Positions 8,333-17,742 are shown, counted from the stretch's first letter. The stretch is DNA of 64,000 bases from CAWBLP01 sp963721065 (GCA_963721065.1 CAVRHO010000004.1:310001-374000), one strand, 5' to 3'. Numbers and translations are program-made. The notes: a model not told the origin generated them from the letters alone.

Positions 8333-9058
8333 TCACATGGCGGTGGACAGCAGCCGGAACGGCGTGGTGTGCGGCGGGCCGGCGGCAAATCGCCAGTCGA
8401 TCCGGCCGTCCGCCGACACCGCCAGCAGCGAGGAACAGACCGTGCCGAAGCCGCCGCGCGGCACGACGTTGATCTGCTCGCCCGCCGCGCCGGAACGATC
8501 GGCCAGGATATCCGGCCACGCGCCCCAGTCGCCGGGCACCGGCGGCGGCGCCGCCGCGAACCGTGCCAGGTGGCGGGCCACGCGCGGGCTGTCCGGGTCG
8601 TCCGGGTCATGCGCGGTGACCATGTGCACGCCCGGCGCCAGCGCATGCGCCTGCGGATGGCCATGGCCGAGGCCGCGCACGAACACCGCGCCGGACGCGT
8701 CCGCCAGCGCCAGGTTGAAGCCGCGCCAGTCAGCGGCATTCAGGGCGCCGAGCGCCTCGGCCGCGGACTGGGCGGAGCGGTGCTGCAGGGCCAGCAGGGG
8801 CAGTTCGCCGCGGCTGCGCTTGCCCGGCGCGGGTCCCAGGCTGCCCTGACGGTTCAGCACGGCGGCCACCACACCGTGCCGGTTGATGCCCATCCATGTG
8901 CCGCCCGCGGTCCGGTCCCGGCCGGCAACCACACCGGGATGGTCGGGCCAGTGCGCGGCCGGCACGTCCCAGGCGCGGTCCAGCCGCTCGTCGCGGTTGG
9001 CCGCCAGCATCACCGGCCAGGCGTGGCCGGGGCGGATCAGCAGGACGACGGTGCACAC
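8333..9058 (-). CDS. NRDE (TANGO2-type) family protein
   Basis: A 241-residue member of the NRDE/TANGO2 family, named after the conserved Asn-Arg-Asp-Glu seen here at 21-24 (LAANRDERLDR). Cys2 directly after the initiator Met is the position of the possible N-terminal nucleophile. Other family landmarks are GGTWMGINRHGVVAAVLNR and the C-terminal CSSLLAVSADG. Eukaryotic TANGO2 is linked to Golgi organisation and haem handling; the bacterial function is unproven. It is co-directional with the agmatinase-family gene, 81 bp upstream of its start, so the two may be co-transcribed. Confidence 0.88.
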   Translation of the reverse strand: MCTVVLLIRPGHAWPVMLAANRDERLDRAWDVPAAHWPDHPGVVAGRDRTAGGTWMGINRHGVVAAVLNRQGSLGPAPGKRSRGELPLLALQHRSAQSAAEALGALNAADWRGFNLALADASGAVFVRGLGHGHPQAHALAPGVHMVTAHDPDDPDSPRVARHLARFAAAPPPVPGDWGAWPDILADRSGAAGEQINVVPRGGFGTVCSSLLAVSADGRIDWRFAAGPPHTTPFRLLSTAM

Positions 9059-9142
9059 GGCGCTTCGAAGAGGCAGGTCCGGACGGGCATGGCGCCTTTG
9101 TCGCCTCCCCTGCCCGGCGCGGCAAGGTTCGGCGCGGCATGG

Positions 9143-9748
9143 CTACATCGACGCCAGCGCGCCCATCACGTTGAAGGTGCCGTCCCAGATCATCTTCAGC
9201 GCCACGTACAGCACGATCACCAGCCCGGCCCAGGCGATCCAGCGCTGCCGTTCCAGCACCTTGGCGATCTGGTTGGCGGCGATCCCCATCAGCACCACCG
9301 ACAGCACCAGGCCGGTCGCCAGCACCCAGGCATTCCCATGGGCGGCGCCGGCTACCGCCAGCACGTTGTCCAGGCTCATCGACACGTCGGCCAGGATGAT
9401 CTGCATCATCGCCTGGCCCAGCGTCTTGCGCTGCGTGGAGGCGGATGCCTGTGCGCCCGCGCCGTGGCGCAGCTCGCGGAACATCTTCCAGCACACCCAC
9501 AGCAGCAGCAGCCCGCCGGCCAGCAGCAGGCCGATGATCTGCAGCAGCTCCAGCGCGACCGCGCCCAGGCCGACGCGGATCACCGTGGCACCGGCCACGC
9601 CCAGCATCACCGCCGGCCGCCGTTGCCGCGGCGGCAGGCCGGCCACCGCCATGCCGACGGCCACCGCATTGTCGCCAGCGAGCGTGATGTCGATCAGCAC
9701 GACCTGCGCCAGTGACGACAGTTCCTGGCTCAGCAGGCTGGTATCCAT
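9143..9748 (-). CDS. TerC-family (YjbE/YkoY type) membrane protein
   Basis: A 201-residue inner-membrane protein with about six hydrophobic helices. The paired acidic motifs of the TerC family are both present in membrane segments: ITLAGDNAVAVGMA near the N-terminus and DVSMSLDNVLAVAG after residue 120. Such proteins are implicated in metal ion export, manganese in several characterised cases. The start MDTSLLSQE at 9748 fits the family; the reading frame upstream is merely open. I looked for a yybP-ykoY manganese riboswitch in the 96 bp before the start and did not find its conserved core. Divergent from purB. Confidence 0.9.
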   Translation of the reverse strand: MDTSLLSQELSSLAQVVLIDITLAGDNAVAVGMAVAGLPPRQRRPAVMLGVAGATVIRVGLGAVALELLQIIGLLLAGGLLLLWVCWKMFRELRHGAGAQASASTQRKTLGQAMMQIILADVSMSLDNVLAVAGAAHGNAWVLATGLVLSVVLMGIAANQIAKVLERQRWIAWAGLVIVLYVALKMIWDGTFNVMGALASM

Positions 9749-9844
9749 GCAGGCGTGGCCCCTCGCGTCGGTGATGGCCGGCGCTTGCCATGCACCGGCC
9801 TTGGGAAGTAGCTGGCGTCCCACCTGCAAGCAGAGGCGGCACCG

Positions 9845-11179
9845 ATGGTTCCTCGCTATACCAGACCAGAGATGGATGCCATCTGGGCACCCACCAACCG
9901 CTATCGTATCTGGTTCGAAATCGAGGCGCTGGCCGCCGAGGGCATGGCCCGCATCGGCGCCATCCCGGACAGCGCCGCCCGGACCATCCGTGAACGCGGC
10001 GGCGCGGCGGCGGCCGCGATCAGCCAGGCCGATATCGACCGGATCGACGCGATCGAGCGCGAGACGCGCCACGACGTCATCGCCTTTCTCACCTGGCTGG
10101 CCGAGTCGGTCGGGCCCGACAGCCGCTTCGTCCACCAGGGCATGACCAGCTCCGACGTGCTGGACACCTGCCTGTCGGTGCAGCTCACCCAGGCGGCGGA
10201 CCTGCTGCTGGCGGACCTGGACGCGGTGCTGGCGGCGCTGAAGGCCCGCGCGCTGGAGCACAGGCACACGGTCACCATCGGCCGCAGCCACGGCATCCAT
10301 GCCGAACCCACCACCTTCGGCCTGAAGCTGGCCGGCCACTACGCGGAGTTCGCCCGCAACCGGAAGCGCCTGGAGGCCGCCCGGGCCGAGGTCGCGGTGG
10401 CGGCGATCAGCGGCCCCGTCGGCACCTACGCCCAGGTCGATCCCCGCGTGGAAGCCTATGTCGCCGAAAAGCTGGGCTTCAGCGTCGAGCCGGTGTCCAC
10501 CCAGGTGATCCCGCGCGACCGCCACGCCGCGTTCTTCGCCACGCTGGCGGTGATCGCCTCCGGCATCGAGCGGCTGGCCACCGAGGTGCGCCACCTGCAG
10601 CGCAGCGAGGTGCGCGAGGCCGAGGAGTTCTTCCACCCGGGCCAGAAGGGCTCCAGCGCCATGCCGCACAAGCGGAACCCGGTGCTGAGCGAGAACCTCA
10701 CCGGCCTGGCCCGCGTGGTGCGCTCGGCGGTGGTGCCGGCGCTGGAGAACGTGGCGCTGTGGCATGAGCGCGACATCTCCCATTCCTCGGTGGAGCGGGT
10801 GATTGCGCCGGATGCCACGGTCGCGCTGGACTTCGCGCTGATGCGGCTGGCGGGGATGATGCAGCGGCTGGTGGTGTATCCGGACCGGATGACCGCCAAC
10901 CTGGAAAGCCTGGGCGGCGTGGTGTCCAGCGGCAACGTCATGCTGGCACTGGCGAAGTCGGGAATTTCCCGGGAGGACGCCTACCGCATCGTCCAGCGCA
11001 ACGCGATGGCCACCTGGACCATGCTGGGCAGGCCGGAAGGCCGCAGCTTCCGCGACAACCTGCTGGCCGACCCGGAGGTCGCGGGGCGTGTCCCGACCGC
11101 GGAGCTGGACGCAGCGATGGACCCGGCGGCGCATCTGCGCGAGGTGGATCGCGTGTTCGCGCGGGTGTTCGGCGAGTAG
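9845..11179 (+). CDS. purB: Adenylosuccinate lyase
   Basis: Catalyses two steps of purine synthesis: SAICAR to AICAR, and adenylosuccinate to AMP, each releasing fumarate. The 444-residue protein carries the fumarase-superfamily signature GSSAMPHKRN at 269-278, the flexible loop with the catalytic serine, and the general acid region GRSHGIHAEPTTFG around His149. The N-terminus MVPRYTRPEMDAIW is the usual short-form (B. subtilis-like) start. The enzyme is a cytoplasmic homotetramer. The 3' flank contains a strong hairpin at 11225-11262. Confidence 0.97.
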   Translation: MVPRYTRPEMDAIWAPTNRYRIWFEIEALAAEGMARIGAIPDSAARTIRERGGAAAAAISQADIDRIDAIERETRHDVIAFLTWLAESVGPDSRFVHQGMTSSDVLDTCLSVQLTQAADLLLADLDAVLAALKARALEHRHTVTIGRSHGIHAEPTTFGLKLAGHYAEFARNRKRLEAARAEVAVAAISGPVGTYAQVDPRVEAYVAEKLGFSVEPVSTQVIPRDRHAAFFATLAVIASGIERLATEVRHLQRSEVREAEEFFHPGQKGSSAMPHKRNPVLSENLTGLARVVRSAVVPALENVALWHERDISHSSVERVIAPDATVALDFALMRLAGMMQRLVVYPDRMTANLESLGGVVSSGNVMLALAKSGISREDAYRIVQRNAMATWTMLGRPEGRSFRDNLLADPEVAGRVPTAELDAAMDPAAHLREVDRVFARVFGE

Positions 11180-11224
11180 GCGGCGCCGGGGTTGCTGTAT
11201 CGGGCGTAGCTTTCGGCTGAACCA

Positions 11225-11262
11225 ACCACGTCGTGGTGGACGAAGGCCCGCCACGACGTGGT
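11225..11262. repeat. REP-like hairpin, family B
   Basis: ACCACGTCGTGG at 11225-11236 pairs exactly with CCACGACGTGGT at 11251-11262, the loop region being GCGAAGG-like. Similar CGTGGTGGGCGAAGGCCCGCCAC hairpins recur near 6955 and at 17400-17640. It may terminate purB transcription but has no T-run. Confidence 0.6.
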
Positions 11263-11358
11263 ATGTCGCGCCGGAGGCTACTCCTGACCCCACCGCAGCG
11301 GGATTGGTCTGCAGTCCCCGCGCGGCCGTGGTGCGGCGCAGAGCCGCTCGTCCGGCCG

Positions 11359-12255
11359 TCACCGCCAGCACAGCACGTGCACCGTCGCACGGCGTGCCAG
11401 CGCCACCGCGTCGTCGCCCTGGGCAGAGACCAGGCTGACGTCCAGCCAGGGTTCCTGCTGCTGCAGGAAACCGATCAGCCGGCCGGCGCCGGGACCGATC
11501 GCGATTCCCGTCCTCGGCATCCGGGGCACGCCGCGCAGATGGGCCGGGTCCACCGTGCCCTTGACCAGGCCCACCACCATCCCGTTGCGCGGGTCCAGGA
11601 TCGGCCCGCCGCTGTAGCCGTGGCGTACCGCCGCGGCCTCCAGCCACACCAGGAAGCGCGGATCACCATAGACCCCCACCCCGGGCGGCAGCCTGGCGTT
11701 CTCCAGCGCGCCCCAGGTTTCCTCCGGAACCCGCAACCCGGCCGAGGCCGGATAGCCGAGCACGAAGAGGCGGCCGGTGGGGGCCTCGGGACGGCCCAGG
11801 GGCAGCACCGCCGGCGGACGGGTGTTCTCGGCCTGGAGCAACGCCGCGTCGTCCGTGGGGTCGGTCGCCACCACGCGGGCCGCCGTCCGCCGCACCAGGC
11901 GGGACACCACCTGGATGCGCCGGCAAGCAGCCACGACATGTGCGGCCGTCAGCAGCGTGCCATCGCCGGCGATGAAGAACCCGGTTCCGGCAACCCCGCC
12001 CCCGTGACCAGGCTGGTCGGGATGCACCACCTGGGGCAGAGGCGGCGGCGCCGGCTGGTTCCAGTGCGGCAGGGCCGGGGCGACCCGCGGCAAGGGCGCC
12101 GGGGCAGGCATAAGCGACGGCGCCGTCTGGCGTTCGGCAACCTGCTGCGCCGCCGGGGGCGCGGCGGTGTCCTGCCGAAGCGCCTGAAGCTGGGGCAGGA
12201 AATGCACCAGCGCGGCGCCGCCGATGGCGAAGCCGATCGCCAGACCGAGGTACAT
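11359..12255 (-). CDS. Membrane-anchored trypsin-like serine protease
   Basis: A 298-residue protein with one N-terminal hydrophobic segment (MYLGLAIGFAIGGAALVHF), a Pro/Ala-rich linker to about residue 85, and an S1-type protease domain. The catalytic triad is visible as His106 (LLTAAHVV), Asp136 (PTDDAAL) and Ser215 (GYSGGPIL). The domain should face the periplasm. There is no PDZ domain, unlike DegP/HtrA. I place the start at ATG 12255, just before the hydrophobic segment; the frame is open further upstream, but that part does not look coding and would overlap the divergent LLM gene. The ribosome site is weak. Substrate unknown. Confidence 0.82.
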   Translation of the reverse strand: MYLGLAIGFAIGGAALVHFLPQLQALRQDTAAPPAAQQVAERQTAPSLMPAPAPLPRVAPALPHWNQPAPPPLPQVVHPDQPGHGGGVAGTGFFIAGDGTLLTAAHVVAACRRIQVVSRLVRRTAARVVATDPTDDAALLQAENTRPPAVLPLGRPEAPTGRLFVLGYPASAGLRVPEETWGALENARLPPGVGVYGDPRFLVWLEAAAVRHGYSGGPILDPRNGMVVGLVKGTVDPAHLRGVPRMPRTGIAIGPGAGRLIGFLQQQEPWLDVSLVSAQGDDAVALARRATVHVLCWR

Positions 12256-12385
12256 CTGCCATCCAGGGCCGCATGTCGGCGTCCGTTCTGCGCCATTACC
12301 GGTTGCAGAACGGTTGTCGCGGGCCGGTGGGCAGGCGGCGGTGCCGGGGTTAGGCTGGCGGCAACGATCCCGGTGGAGGACTCCA

Positions 12386-13339
12386 ATGCAGATCGGCTTC
12401 AACCTGCCCATCAGCGGCCCCCTGGCCGCGCCGGCGACCATGGCGCGCCTGGCGCGGGAAGGCGAGGCGATGGGCTTCGACTACCTGACCATCACCGATC
12501 ACATCGCGCTGCCCGACATGCGCACGCCGGGCTACCCGTATTCGGAGTCCGGCGAATTCTACGAGCCCAACCCCGACAGCCGGCACGAGCAGGTCACCGC
12601 CGCCGCCTGGATCGCCGCGCAGACCCAGCGCATCCGCCTGGTGCTGGCGGTGCTGGTGGTGCCGCACCGCCCGGCCGTGCTGGCAGCGAAGATGCTGACC
12701 ACCGTCGATGTGCTGTCCGGCGGCCGCCTGGTGGTGGGCGTCGGCGCCGGCTGGCTGAAGCCGGAGTTCGATGCCGCCGTGACCACGCCCTTCGCCGAAC
12801 GCGGCGCGGTGACGGACGAATACCTGGATGCGTTCCGCACCCTGTGGACCGAGAAGCAGCCGCATATCGACGGGCGCTACGTGAAGATGGACGGGCTGCT
12901 GTTCGATCCGAAGCCGGTGCAGAAGCCCTATCCGCCCATCTGGGTCGGCGGCGAGAGCGGCCCGTCGATGCGCCGCGCCGCGCGGGTCGGCGACGCCTGG
13001 TATCCGATCGGCAGCAACAACAAGCACCTGCTGGACACCCTGCCCCGGCTGGAGGCCGGCATCGCCCGCCTGCGCCGCCTGGTGACCGACGCCGGCCGCG
13101 ATCCGGCGAAAGTGGGCGTGGTGTACCGGGTGAAGCGCTTTGCCTTCGAGGCGCCGCCTGCCTCCGACGGCAACCGCCGGCTGTTCTCCGGCAGCATCGA
13201 CCAGGTGGTGGAGGATGTGCAGGCGCTGCGTGCAATGGGCGTCACCGGGCTGGACTTCGACTTCGGTATCCGGGACGCGGACCAGGGCCTGGCCGACATG
13301 AAGCGGTTCAGCACCGACGTCCTGCCGCGCCTCCGCTGA
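12386..13339 (+). CDS. LLM-class oxidoreductase (F420-type, TIGR03619-like)
   Basis: A 317-residue luciferase-like monooxygenase superfamily protein of a TIM-barrel fold. Typical segments are the N-terminal MQIGFNLP, the LAREGEAMGFDYLTITDH strand and DVLSGGRLVVGVGAGW, which in this family contacts the flavin or deazaflavin phosphate. GGTGGAGGACTCCA precedes ATG 12386. Members use F420 or FMN; which one applies here cannot be told from the sequence, and alphaproteobacteria do not generally make F420. Divergent from the serine protease and not in an evident operon. A second LLM protein of another subfamily is at 52778-53824. Confidence 0.87.
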   Translation: MQIGFNLPISGPLAAPATMARLAREGEAMGFDYLTITDHIALPDMRTPGYPYSESGEFYEPNPDSRHEQVTAAAWIAAQTQRIRLVLAVLVVPHRPAVLAAKMLTTVDVLSGGRLVVGVGAGWLKPEFDAAVTTPFAERGAVTDEYLDAFRTLWTEKQPHIDGRYVKMDGLLFDPKPVQKPYPPIWVGGESGPSMRRAARVGDAWYPIGSNNKHLLDTLPRLEAGIARLRRLVTDAGRDPAKVGVVYRVKRFAFEAPPASDGNRRLFSGSIDQVVEDVQALRAMGVTGLDFDFGIRDADQGLADMKRFSTDVLPRLR

Positions 13340-13596
13340 TTGCGCGACGCGCCGTCACGTGGGGCGGAAAAGGCCGGCCGTGGGCAAAAATCCAGTGGCC
13401 GCGCCTGTTCCGAAGGGTCGTCCGGACCGCGGCACTTGTCTCGCATGGAAGGGGCAGTTCCCTGCATGGGCCGAGCAAAGTCGTGTCGTGGATCGCAAGG
13501 TCCGCGCCGGGCAGGCCCCCCGCACACGCGACGAGCAAAATGTCCTGTGTTGAACCCGCCCCCGCAGCACCAAGCCTGGAGACTTCTCCGCACCCA

Positions 13597-13662
13597 GCGA
13601 TTTGAATCCCCTGCCCCAACGATCTGAATCCCCTGCCCCAGCGATCTGAATCCCCTGCCCCA
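13597..13662. repeat. 22-bp tandem repeat, three copies
   Basis: Three units of GCGATCTGAATCCCCTGCCC(CA) lie head to tail at 13597-13618, 13619-13640 and 13641-13662, with a degenerate fourth after them. They sit just 37 bp upstream of the next start codon, so they could affect its expression. In the rest of the gap 13340-13699 I see no gene. Confidence 0.9.
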
Positions 13663-13699
13663 GCCAAGAATCCGTCGCCCCCAGCCGATAAGAGGATCC

Positions 13700-14485
13700 A
13701 TGGATAGCAAGCCGACCACGCTGCTCGCCCCGAACGAACCCGCACCGGTCCGCGTGCTGCATCCGCAGGCCCGGTCCGACTTCCTGCTGATCGCCGATCA
13801 CGCCGGCCGCGCAATCCCCCGCGCGCTCGGCCGCCTCGGCGTTCCGGAAAGCGAACTGGAGCGCCACATCGCCTGGGATATCGGCATCGCCGGCACCACC
13901 GAACGGCTGGCCGCCGCGCTGGACGCCACCGCGGTGCTGCAGACCTATTCGCGGCTGGTCATCGACTGCAACCGCGACCCGTCATCGCCGACCTCGATCC
14001 CGGAGATCAGCGAGTTCACCCCCATCCCCGGCAACACGGGCCTGACGCCGGCCGATCGCGCGGCGCGGGTGGAGGCGGTGTTCCAGCCCTATCACGCCCG
14101 GATCGCCGCGGAGCTGGACGCCCGTGCCGCCGCCGGCCGGCATACGATCCTGGTGGCGATGCACAGCTTCACCCCGGTGTTCAAGGGCGAGTCCCGGGCC
14201 ATGCAGGTTGGCGTGCTGTACCACAACGACGCGCATCTGGCCTCGATCATGCTGGACCTGCTGCGGGCCGAGCGCGACCTGGTGGTTGGCGACAACGCGC
14301 CGTATGCGATCACGGACACCAGCGACTACGGCGTGCCGGTACATGGCGAGGGCCGCGGCCTGCCGCATGTGGAGATCGAGATCCGACAGGACCTGATCGC
14401 CGGGGAAGATGGCCAGGCGGCCTGGGCCGCGCGTCTGGCACGTCTGCTGCCGGAGGCGGAGAAGCGGCTGCGCGGCCGGGGATGA
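13700..14485 (+). CDS. N-formylglutamate amidohydrolase family protein
   Basis: A 261-residue member of the N-formylglutamate amidohydrolase family (HutG type), which hydrolyses N-formyl-L-glutamate to formate and glutamate in one branch of histidine degradation. Recognisable blocks are LLIADHAGRAIP with the zinc-ligand region, YSRLVIDCNRDPSS, and VAMHSFTPVFKG. The C-terminal HVEIEIRQDLIA is also characteristic. No other hut gene is near, so the in vivo substrate may be a different N-acyl amino acid. The upstream 22-bp tandem array ends shortly before the ribosome binding region (AAGAGGATCC). Confidence 0.88.
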   Translation: MDSKPTTLLAPNEPAPVRVLHPQARSDFLLIADHAGRAIPRALGRLGVPESELERHIAWDIGIAGTTERLAAALDATAVLQTYSRLVIDCNRDPSSPTSIPEISEFTPIPGNTGLTPADRAARVEAVFQPYHARIAAELDARAAAGRHTILVAMHSFTPVFKGESRAMQVGVLYHNDAHLASIMLDLLRAERDLVVGDNAPYAITDTSDYGVPVHGEGRGLPHVEIEIRQDLIAGEDGQAAWAARLARLLPEAEKRLRGRG

Positions 14486-14718
14486 TCGCGGGTGGGGCGT
14501 GAGAGAGAAGTCTTCCGCCACGAAGCCTGCGACGTTCGGCACAGCGTCCGAAGGCCCGCACAGACTTCGAAATTCCGCAGCCGGTCTCACGCGATTCCGC
14601 GCAGCGTCTCGCGAGAGAAGTAGTTGCATTCCACGATGAGTTCGACGAACGCTCGTCCGTACGCCGTCATGATCCGAAGGCGGCTCATCCACATCTGCGT
14701 CATGCCGGGCGCATCTGA

Positions 14719-14896
14719 TACCAGCCCGCATATCGTTTGACCGTCGCTCGGCAAATCACCGTCATGGTCGGCGAAGGCGGACCATCCACGACTTTTGCCG
14801 AAGGCGTCTGTGAAAAGATGTGGATGGCCCGCCTGCGTAAGCCATGACGCTGAATGGCTGGTCGTGTGTCAAACGCAATTCAGGCTGCGTATGACA
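14719..14896. mobile_element. Palindromic MITE-like element, copy 2
   Basis: The left end TACCAGCCCGCAT (14719-14731) and the complement of 14879-14896 match the ends of the element at 1047-1240, including the adjoining GTTTGAC block. The inner arms (GTCATGGTCGGCGAAGGCGG and GCCTGCGTAAGCCATGACGC) pair as in copy 1. Non-coding. It lies in the 770-bp gap 14486-15257, which otherwise shows a 15-bp tandem repeat, an ACTCTGTG-type arm fragment (15146-15190) and a possible 38-codon minus-strand ORF (14587-14703) that I do not support as a gene. Confidence 0.6.
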
Positions 14897-14903
14897 CCAT
14901 CGC

Positions 14904-14962
14904 ACCGCCGAGACCCAACCGCCGAAGTCCCAACCGCCGAAGTCCCAATCGCCGGAGACCCA
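14904..14962. repeat. 15-bp tandem repeat, four copies
   Basis: Four consecutive units of ACCGCCGAAGTCCCA and close variants, immediately after the end of the MITE copy. No ORF crosses it convincingly. Confidence 0.85.
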
Positions 14963-15257
14963 ACCGTGCAGATGGCTCCGTTCCGCATGGCGACGACGTG
15001 GACGGTCGCCCTCCGCCAACCAAGACGGCGGTGCATCGACAACCGACGGTCAGTCTCCCTGCCGCCAAGCACAATACTGCACGTCGTGCCGCGCTCGATC
15101 TCGCCCGTCCTGTTCTCCGCCGCGCAGCCCCACGCCACGGAATTCTGTGAAACTCTGTGCCAAACTCAGTGAGAATCCGTGGTTAAGGAAACGCAGCAGG
15201 CCCCACCGCCAAAACGGTGGAATATCCCCGCCAGACCCACCCGGCCTCGCTACGACC

Positions 15258-16715
15258 TCACTTGAACTCCACCGGCGGCGGCGCCCCCCCGGAAATATCC
15301 GGCGCCGGCACATTGATCTGCACCTTCATCGGATCCACCGCCGGCCCACGATCCAGGTTCCCCGTCACCAGGCTCGGGAAGCCGATCAGCAGCCCCACCA
15401 TCACGACCTGGATGGCCACGAACGGCAGCGCACCGGCGTAGATCTGCCCGGTGCTGATCCCCCGCACCCGCCCCCGCGTCACGCGGTCGATGTAATCTTC
15501 GGCCGGCGCGACACTCCGCAGGTAGAACAGCGCAAATCCGAACGGCGGATGCATGAACGAGGTCTGCATGTTCACGCCCAGCAGGATGCCGAACCAGATC
15601 AGGTTGATCCCCAGCTTCTCGGCCGCCGGCGCCAGCAGCGGCACGATGATGAAGGCCAGCTCGAAGAAATCCAGGAAGAACGCCAGCACGAACACCATCA
15701 GGTTGACGACCAGCAGGAAGCCGATCTGCCCGCCCGGCAGGCTGGTCAGCAGGTGCTCCACCCACAGGTCGCCGTTCACCGCACGGAAGATCAGGCTGAA
15801 CACCGTGGAGCCGACCAGGATGAACACCACGAAGGACGAAAGCTTGGCGGTGGTATCCATCGCCTGGCGCAGCAGCGACCAGTTCAGGCGGCGGTTGATC
15901 AGCGCCAGCGCCAGCGCGCCGGTGGCGCCCATCGCCCCACCCTCGGTCGGCGTGGCGATCCCCAGGAAGATCGTGCCCAGCACCAGGAAGATCAGCAGCA
16001 GCGGCGGGATCAGCGAAAACAGCACGCGCCCGAGCAGACGCCAGCCGCGCAGCAATCGCGCCTCGGGCGGCAGCGCCGGCGCGGCGGAGGGACGCACCAG
16101 CGACACGACCAGCACGAATCCCACATACAGCGACGACAGCAGCAGCCCGGGGATCAGCGCGCCGGCATACATGTCGCCGACCGAGCGCCCCAACTGGTCC
16201 GCCAGCACGATCAGCACCAGGCTGGGCGGGATGATCTGCGCCAGCGTGCCGGACGCGGCGATCACGCCGGCGGCCACCCGCCGGTCGTAGCCATAGCGCA
16301 GCATGATCGGCAGCGAGATCAGCCCCATGGAGATCACCGACGCCGCCACCACGCCGGTGGTCGCCGCCAGTAGCGCGCCGACGAAGATCACCGCATAGGC
16401 CAGGCCGCCGCGCACGGGGCCGAACAACTGGCCGATCGTGTCCAGCAGGTCCTCGGCCATGCCGCTGCGTTCCAGGATCAGGCCCATGAAGGTGAAGAAC
16501 GGGATCGCCAGCAGCGTCTCGTTGCCCATGATGCCGAACACGCGCTCGGGCAGAGCCTGCAGCAGCGCCGGCTGCAACAGGCCGAAATGCAGCCCCAGCG
16601 CGCCGAACCCCAGGCCGACGGCGGACAAGGAGAACGCCACCGGGTAGCCGATCAGCAGCACGACCACCAGCGACGCGAACATCAGCGGCGCCATGTTGGC
16701 GATGAGCATGGCCAT
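15258..16715 (-). CDS. TRAP transporter large permease (DctM type)
   Basis: The 485-residue membrane subunit of a tripartite ATP-independent periplasmic transporter. It has about a dozen hydrophobic helices and the usual DctM landmarks: GIMGNETLLAIPFFTFMG, ASGTLAQIIPPSLVLIVLA and GIATPTEGGAMGATGALAL. It uses an ion gradient to import the ligand delivered by a periplasmic DctP protein. Its start codon overlaps the stop of the small permease gene (TGATG at 16717-16713), so the two are translationally coupled. The longer form with a cytoplasmic C-terminal tail resembles the mannitol/chloroaromatic-acid subgroup. No DctP gene is within this window; the substrate is unknown. Confidence 0.93.
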   Translation of the reverse strand: MAMLIANMAPLMFASLVVVLLIGYPVAFSLSAVGLGFGALGLHFGLLQPALLQALPERVFGIMGNETLLAIPFFTFMGLILERSGMAEDLLDTIGQLFGPVRGGLAYAVIFVGALLAATTGVVAASVISMGLISLPIMLRYGYDRRVAAGVIAASGTLAQIIPPSLVLIVLADQLGRSVGDMYAGALIPGLLLSSLYVGFVLVVSLVRPSAAPALPPEARLLRGWRLLGRVLFSLIPPLLLIFLVLGTIFLGIATPTEGGAMGATGALALALINRRLNWSLLRQAMDTTAKLSSFVVFILVGSTVFSLIFRAVNGDLWVEHLLTSLPGGQIGFLLVVNLMVFVLAFFLDFFELAFIIVPLLAPAAEKLGINLIWFGILLGVNMQTSFMHPPFGFALFYLRSVAPAEDYIDRVTRGRVRGISTGQIYAGALPFVAIQVVMVGLLIGFPSLVTGNLDRGPAVDPMKVQINVPAPDISGGAPPPVEFK

Positions 16716-17287
16716 CAGACCGCGTGCTCCCCGCCTTCAACCGATTCCAGCGGTGCGTGAGCCGAGCGGGTGACGGGCGGCGGGGCGTGGCCGGTGAGGA
16801 AGGCGATGCGCTTGATGATTTCGGAGACCGCCTGCGCGGTCAGCAGCAGGAAGCCGGCCGGGATCAGCAGCTTCGCCGGCCAGCGCAGCAGCCCGCCGGC
16901 ATTGGAGGACATTTCGTGGCGCATGAAGCTGTCCACGAACATCGGCCAGGACAGCACCAGGATCAGCACGGCGGCCGGCAGCAGGAAGAACAGGCCGCCC
17001 AGGATGTCGATCCAGGCCTTGGTGCGCGCGCTGCAGCGGCCGGTAACGATGTCGATGCGGATGTGTTCGTTGCGCAGCAGCGTGTAGCCGGCGCACAGCA
17101 GGAACACGGCGGAGAACAGGTACCACTGCGCTTCCAGCCAGGCGTTGGAGCTGGTGTCGAAGACGTAGCGGATCGTCGCGTTTCCGGAACTGATCAGCAC
17201 GTCCACCAGAAGCAGCCAGCCGACCAGCTTGCCTATGGTGGTGTTGGTGGTATCGATCAGGCGGCTGACCGCCATCAAAGCCCGCAT
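16715..17287 (-). CDS. TRAP transporter small permease (DctQ type)
   Basis: A 190-residue membrane protein with four helices, the small permease partner of the large subunit encoded immediately downstream. Family features are the first helix LVGWLLLVDVLISSGNATIRYVF (given here only as its location, residues about 21-44), followed by WLEAQWYLFSAVFLLCAGY and LLRNEHIRIDI. The solute-binding component normally precedes or follows this pair but is missing here, so either it lies elsewhere or the transporter is incomplete. The upstream gap is full of REP-like hairpins. Confidence 0.9.
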   Translation of the reverse strand: MRALMAVSRLIDTTNTTIGKLVGWLLLVDVLISSGNATIRYVFDTSSNAWLEAQWYLFSAVFLLCAGYTLLRNEHIRIDIVTGRCSARTKAWIDILGGLFFLLPAAVLILVLSWPMFVDSFMRHEMSSNAGGLLRWPAKLLIPAGFLLLTAQAVSEIIKRIAFLTGHAPPPVTRSAHAPLESVEGGEHAV

Positions 17288-17399
17288 GAGTGAGTTCCCC
17301 GGTCCTGGCGCCGGACTGGGAACGCTTCGCCGGTCGGCAACCTCGCGGCGGGCGGACTAATCCGAGAACTGGCAAGGATCAAGTGTCGCCGCACGGAAA

Positions 17400-17640
17400 G
17401 GCGAGGTGGCGGACGGCACCGCCACGTCGCGGTGGGCGCAGACCCGGCGCCACCTCGTGTTGGGCGAAGGCCCGGCGCCACCACGTCGTGGTGGGCGAAG
17501 GCCCGCCACCCACGGCTTCGTCGTGCCGAAGGCATCCCGTCCCCGCAGGCACAGCACCGCCAGGCATGCGTTCCGCATGACACAGTCGTGGGTGGCCGGC
17601 CTTCGCCGACCACGACGTGGTGGGCAGGTCCGGCGGCCAT
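17400..17640. repeat. Cluster of family B REP-like hairpins
   Basis: CGTCGTGGTGGGCGAAGGCC and variants recur four or five times between 17400 and 17640, partly in inverted order (for example 17478-17515 and 17590-17630). The cluster explains most of the gap 17288-17854 between the TRAP genes and the ABC ATPase remnant. I see no gene here. Confidence 0.7.
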
Positions 17641-17742
17641 CATCCAGCGCAGACGCACGCCGCGCACCGCACGCCGCCAACCCCAAGCCGTACGTGGCAC
17701 ACCGAACGCTGCACGCTGCACGCCGCCCACCGCAAGCCGCGA

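Noticed and set aside
9749..9844. Possible yybP-ykoY (manganese) riboswitch in front of the TerC-family gene
   Set aside because: TerC genes often have one, but the conserved GGGGAGUAG and ACAUACUC-type core elements were not found on the minus strand.
14587..14703. 38-codon minus-strand ORF (MTQMWMSRLRIM start)
   Set aside because: It borders MITE copy 2 and has no clear ribosome binding site; it could be the tail of a lost gene but nothing supports expression.
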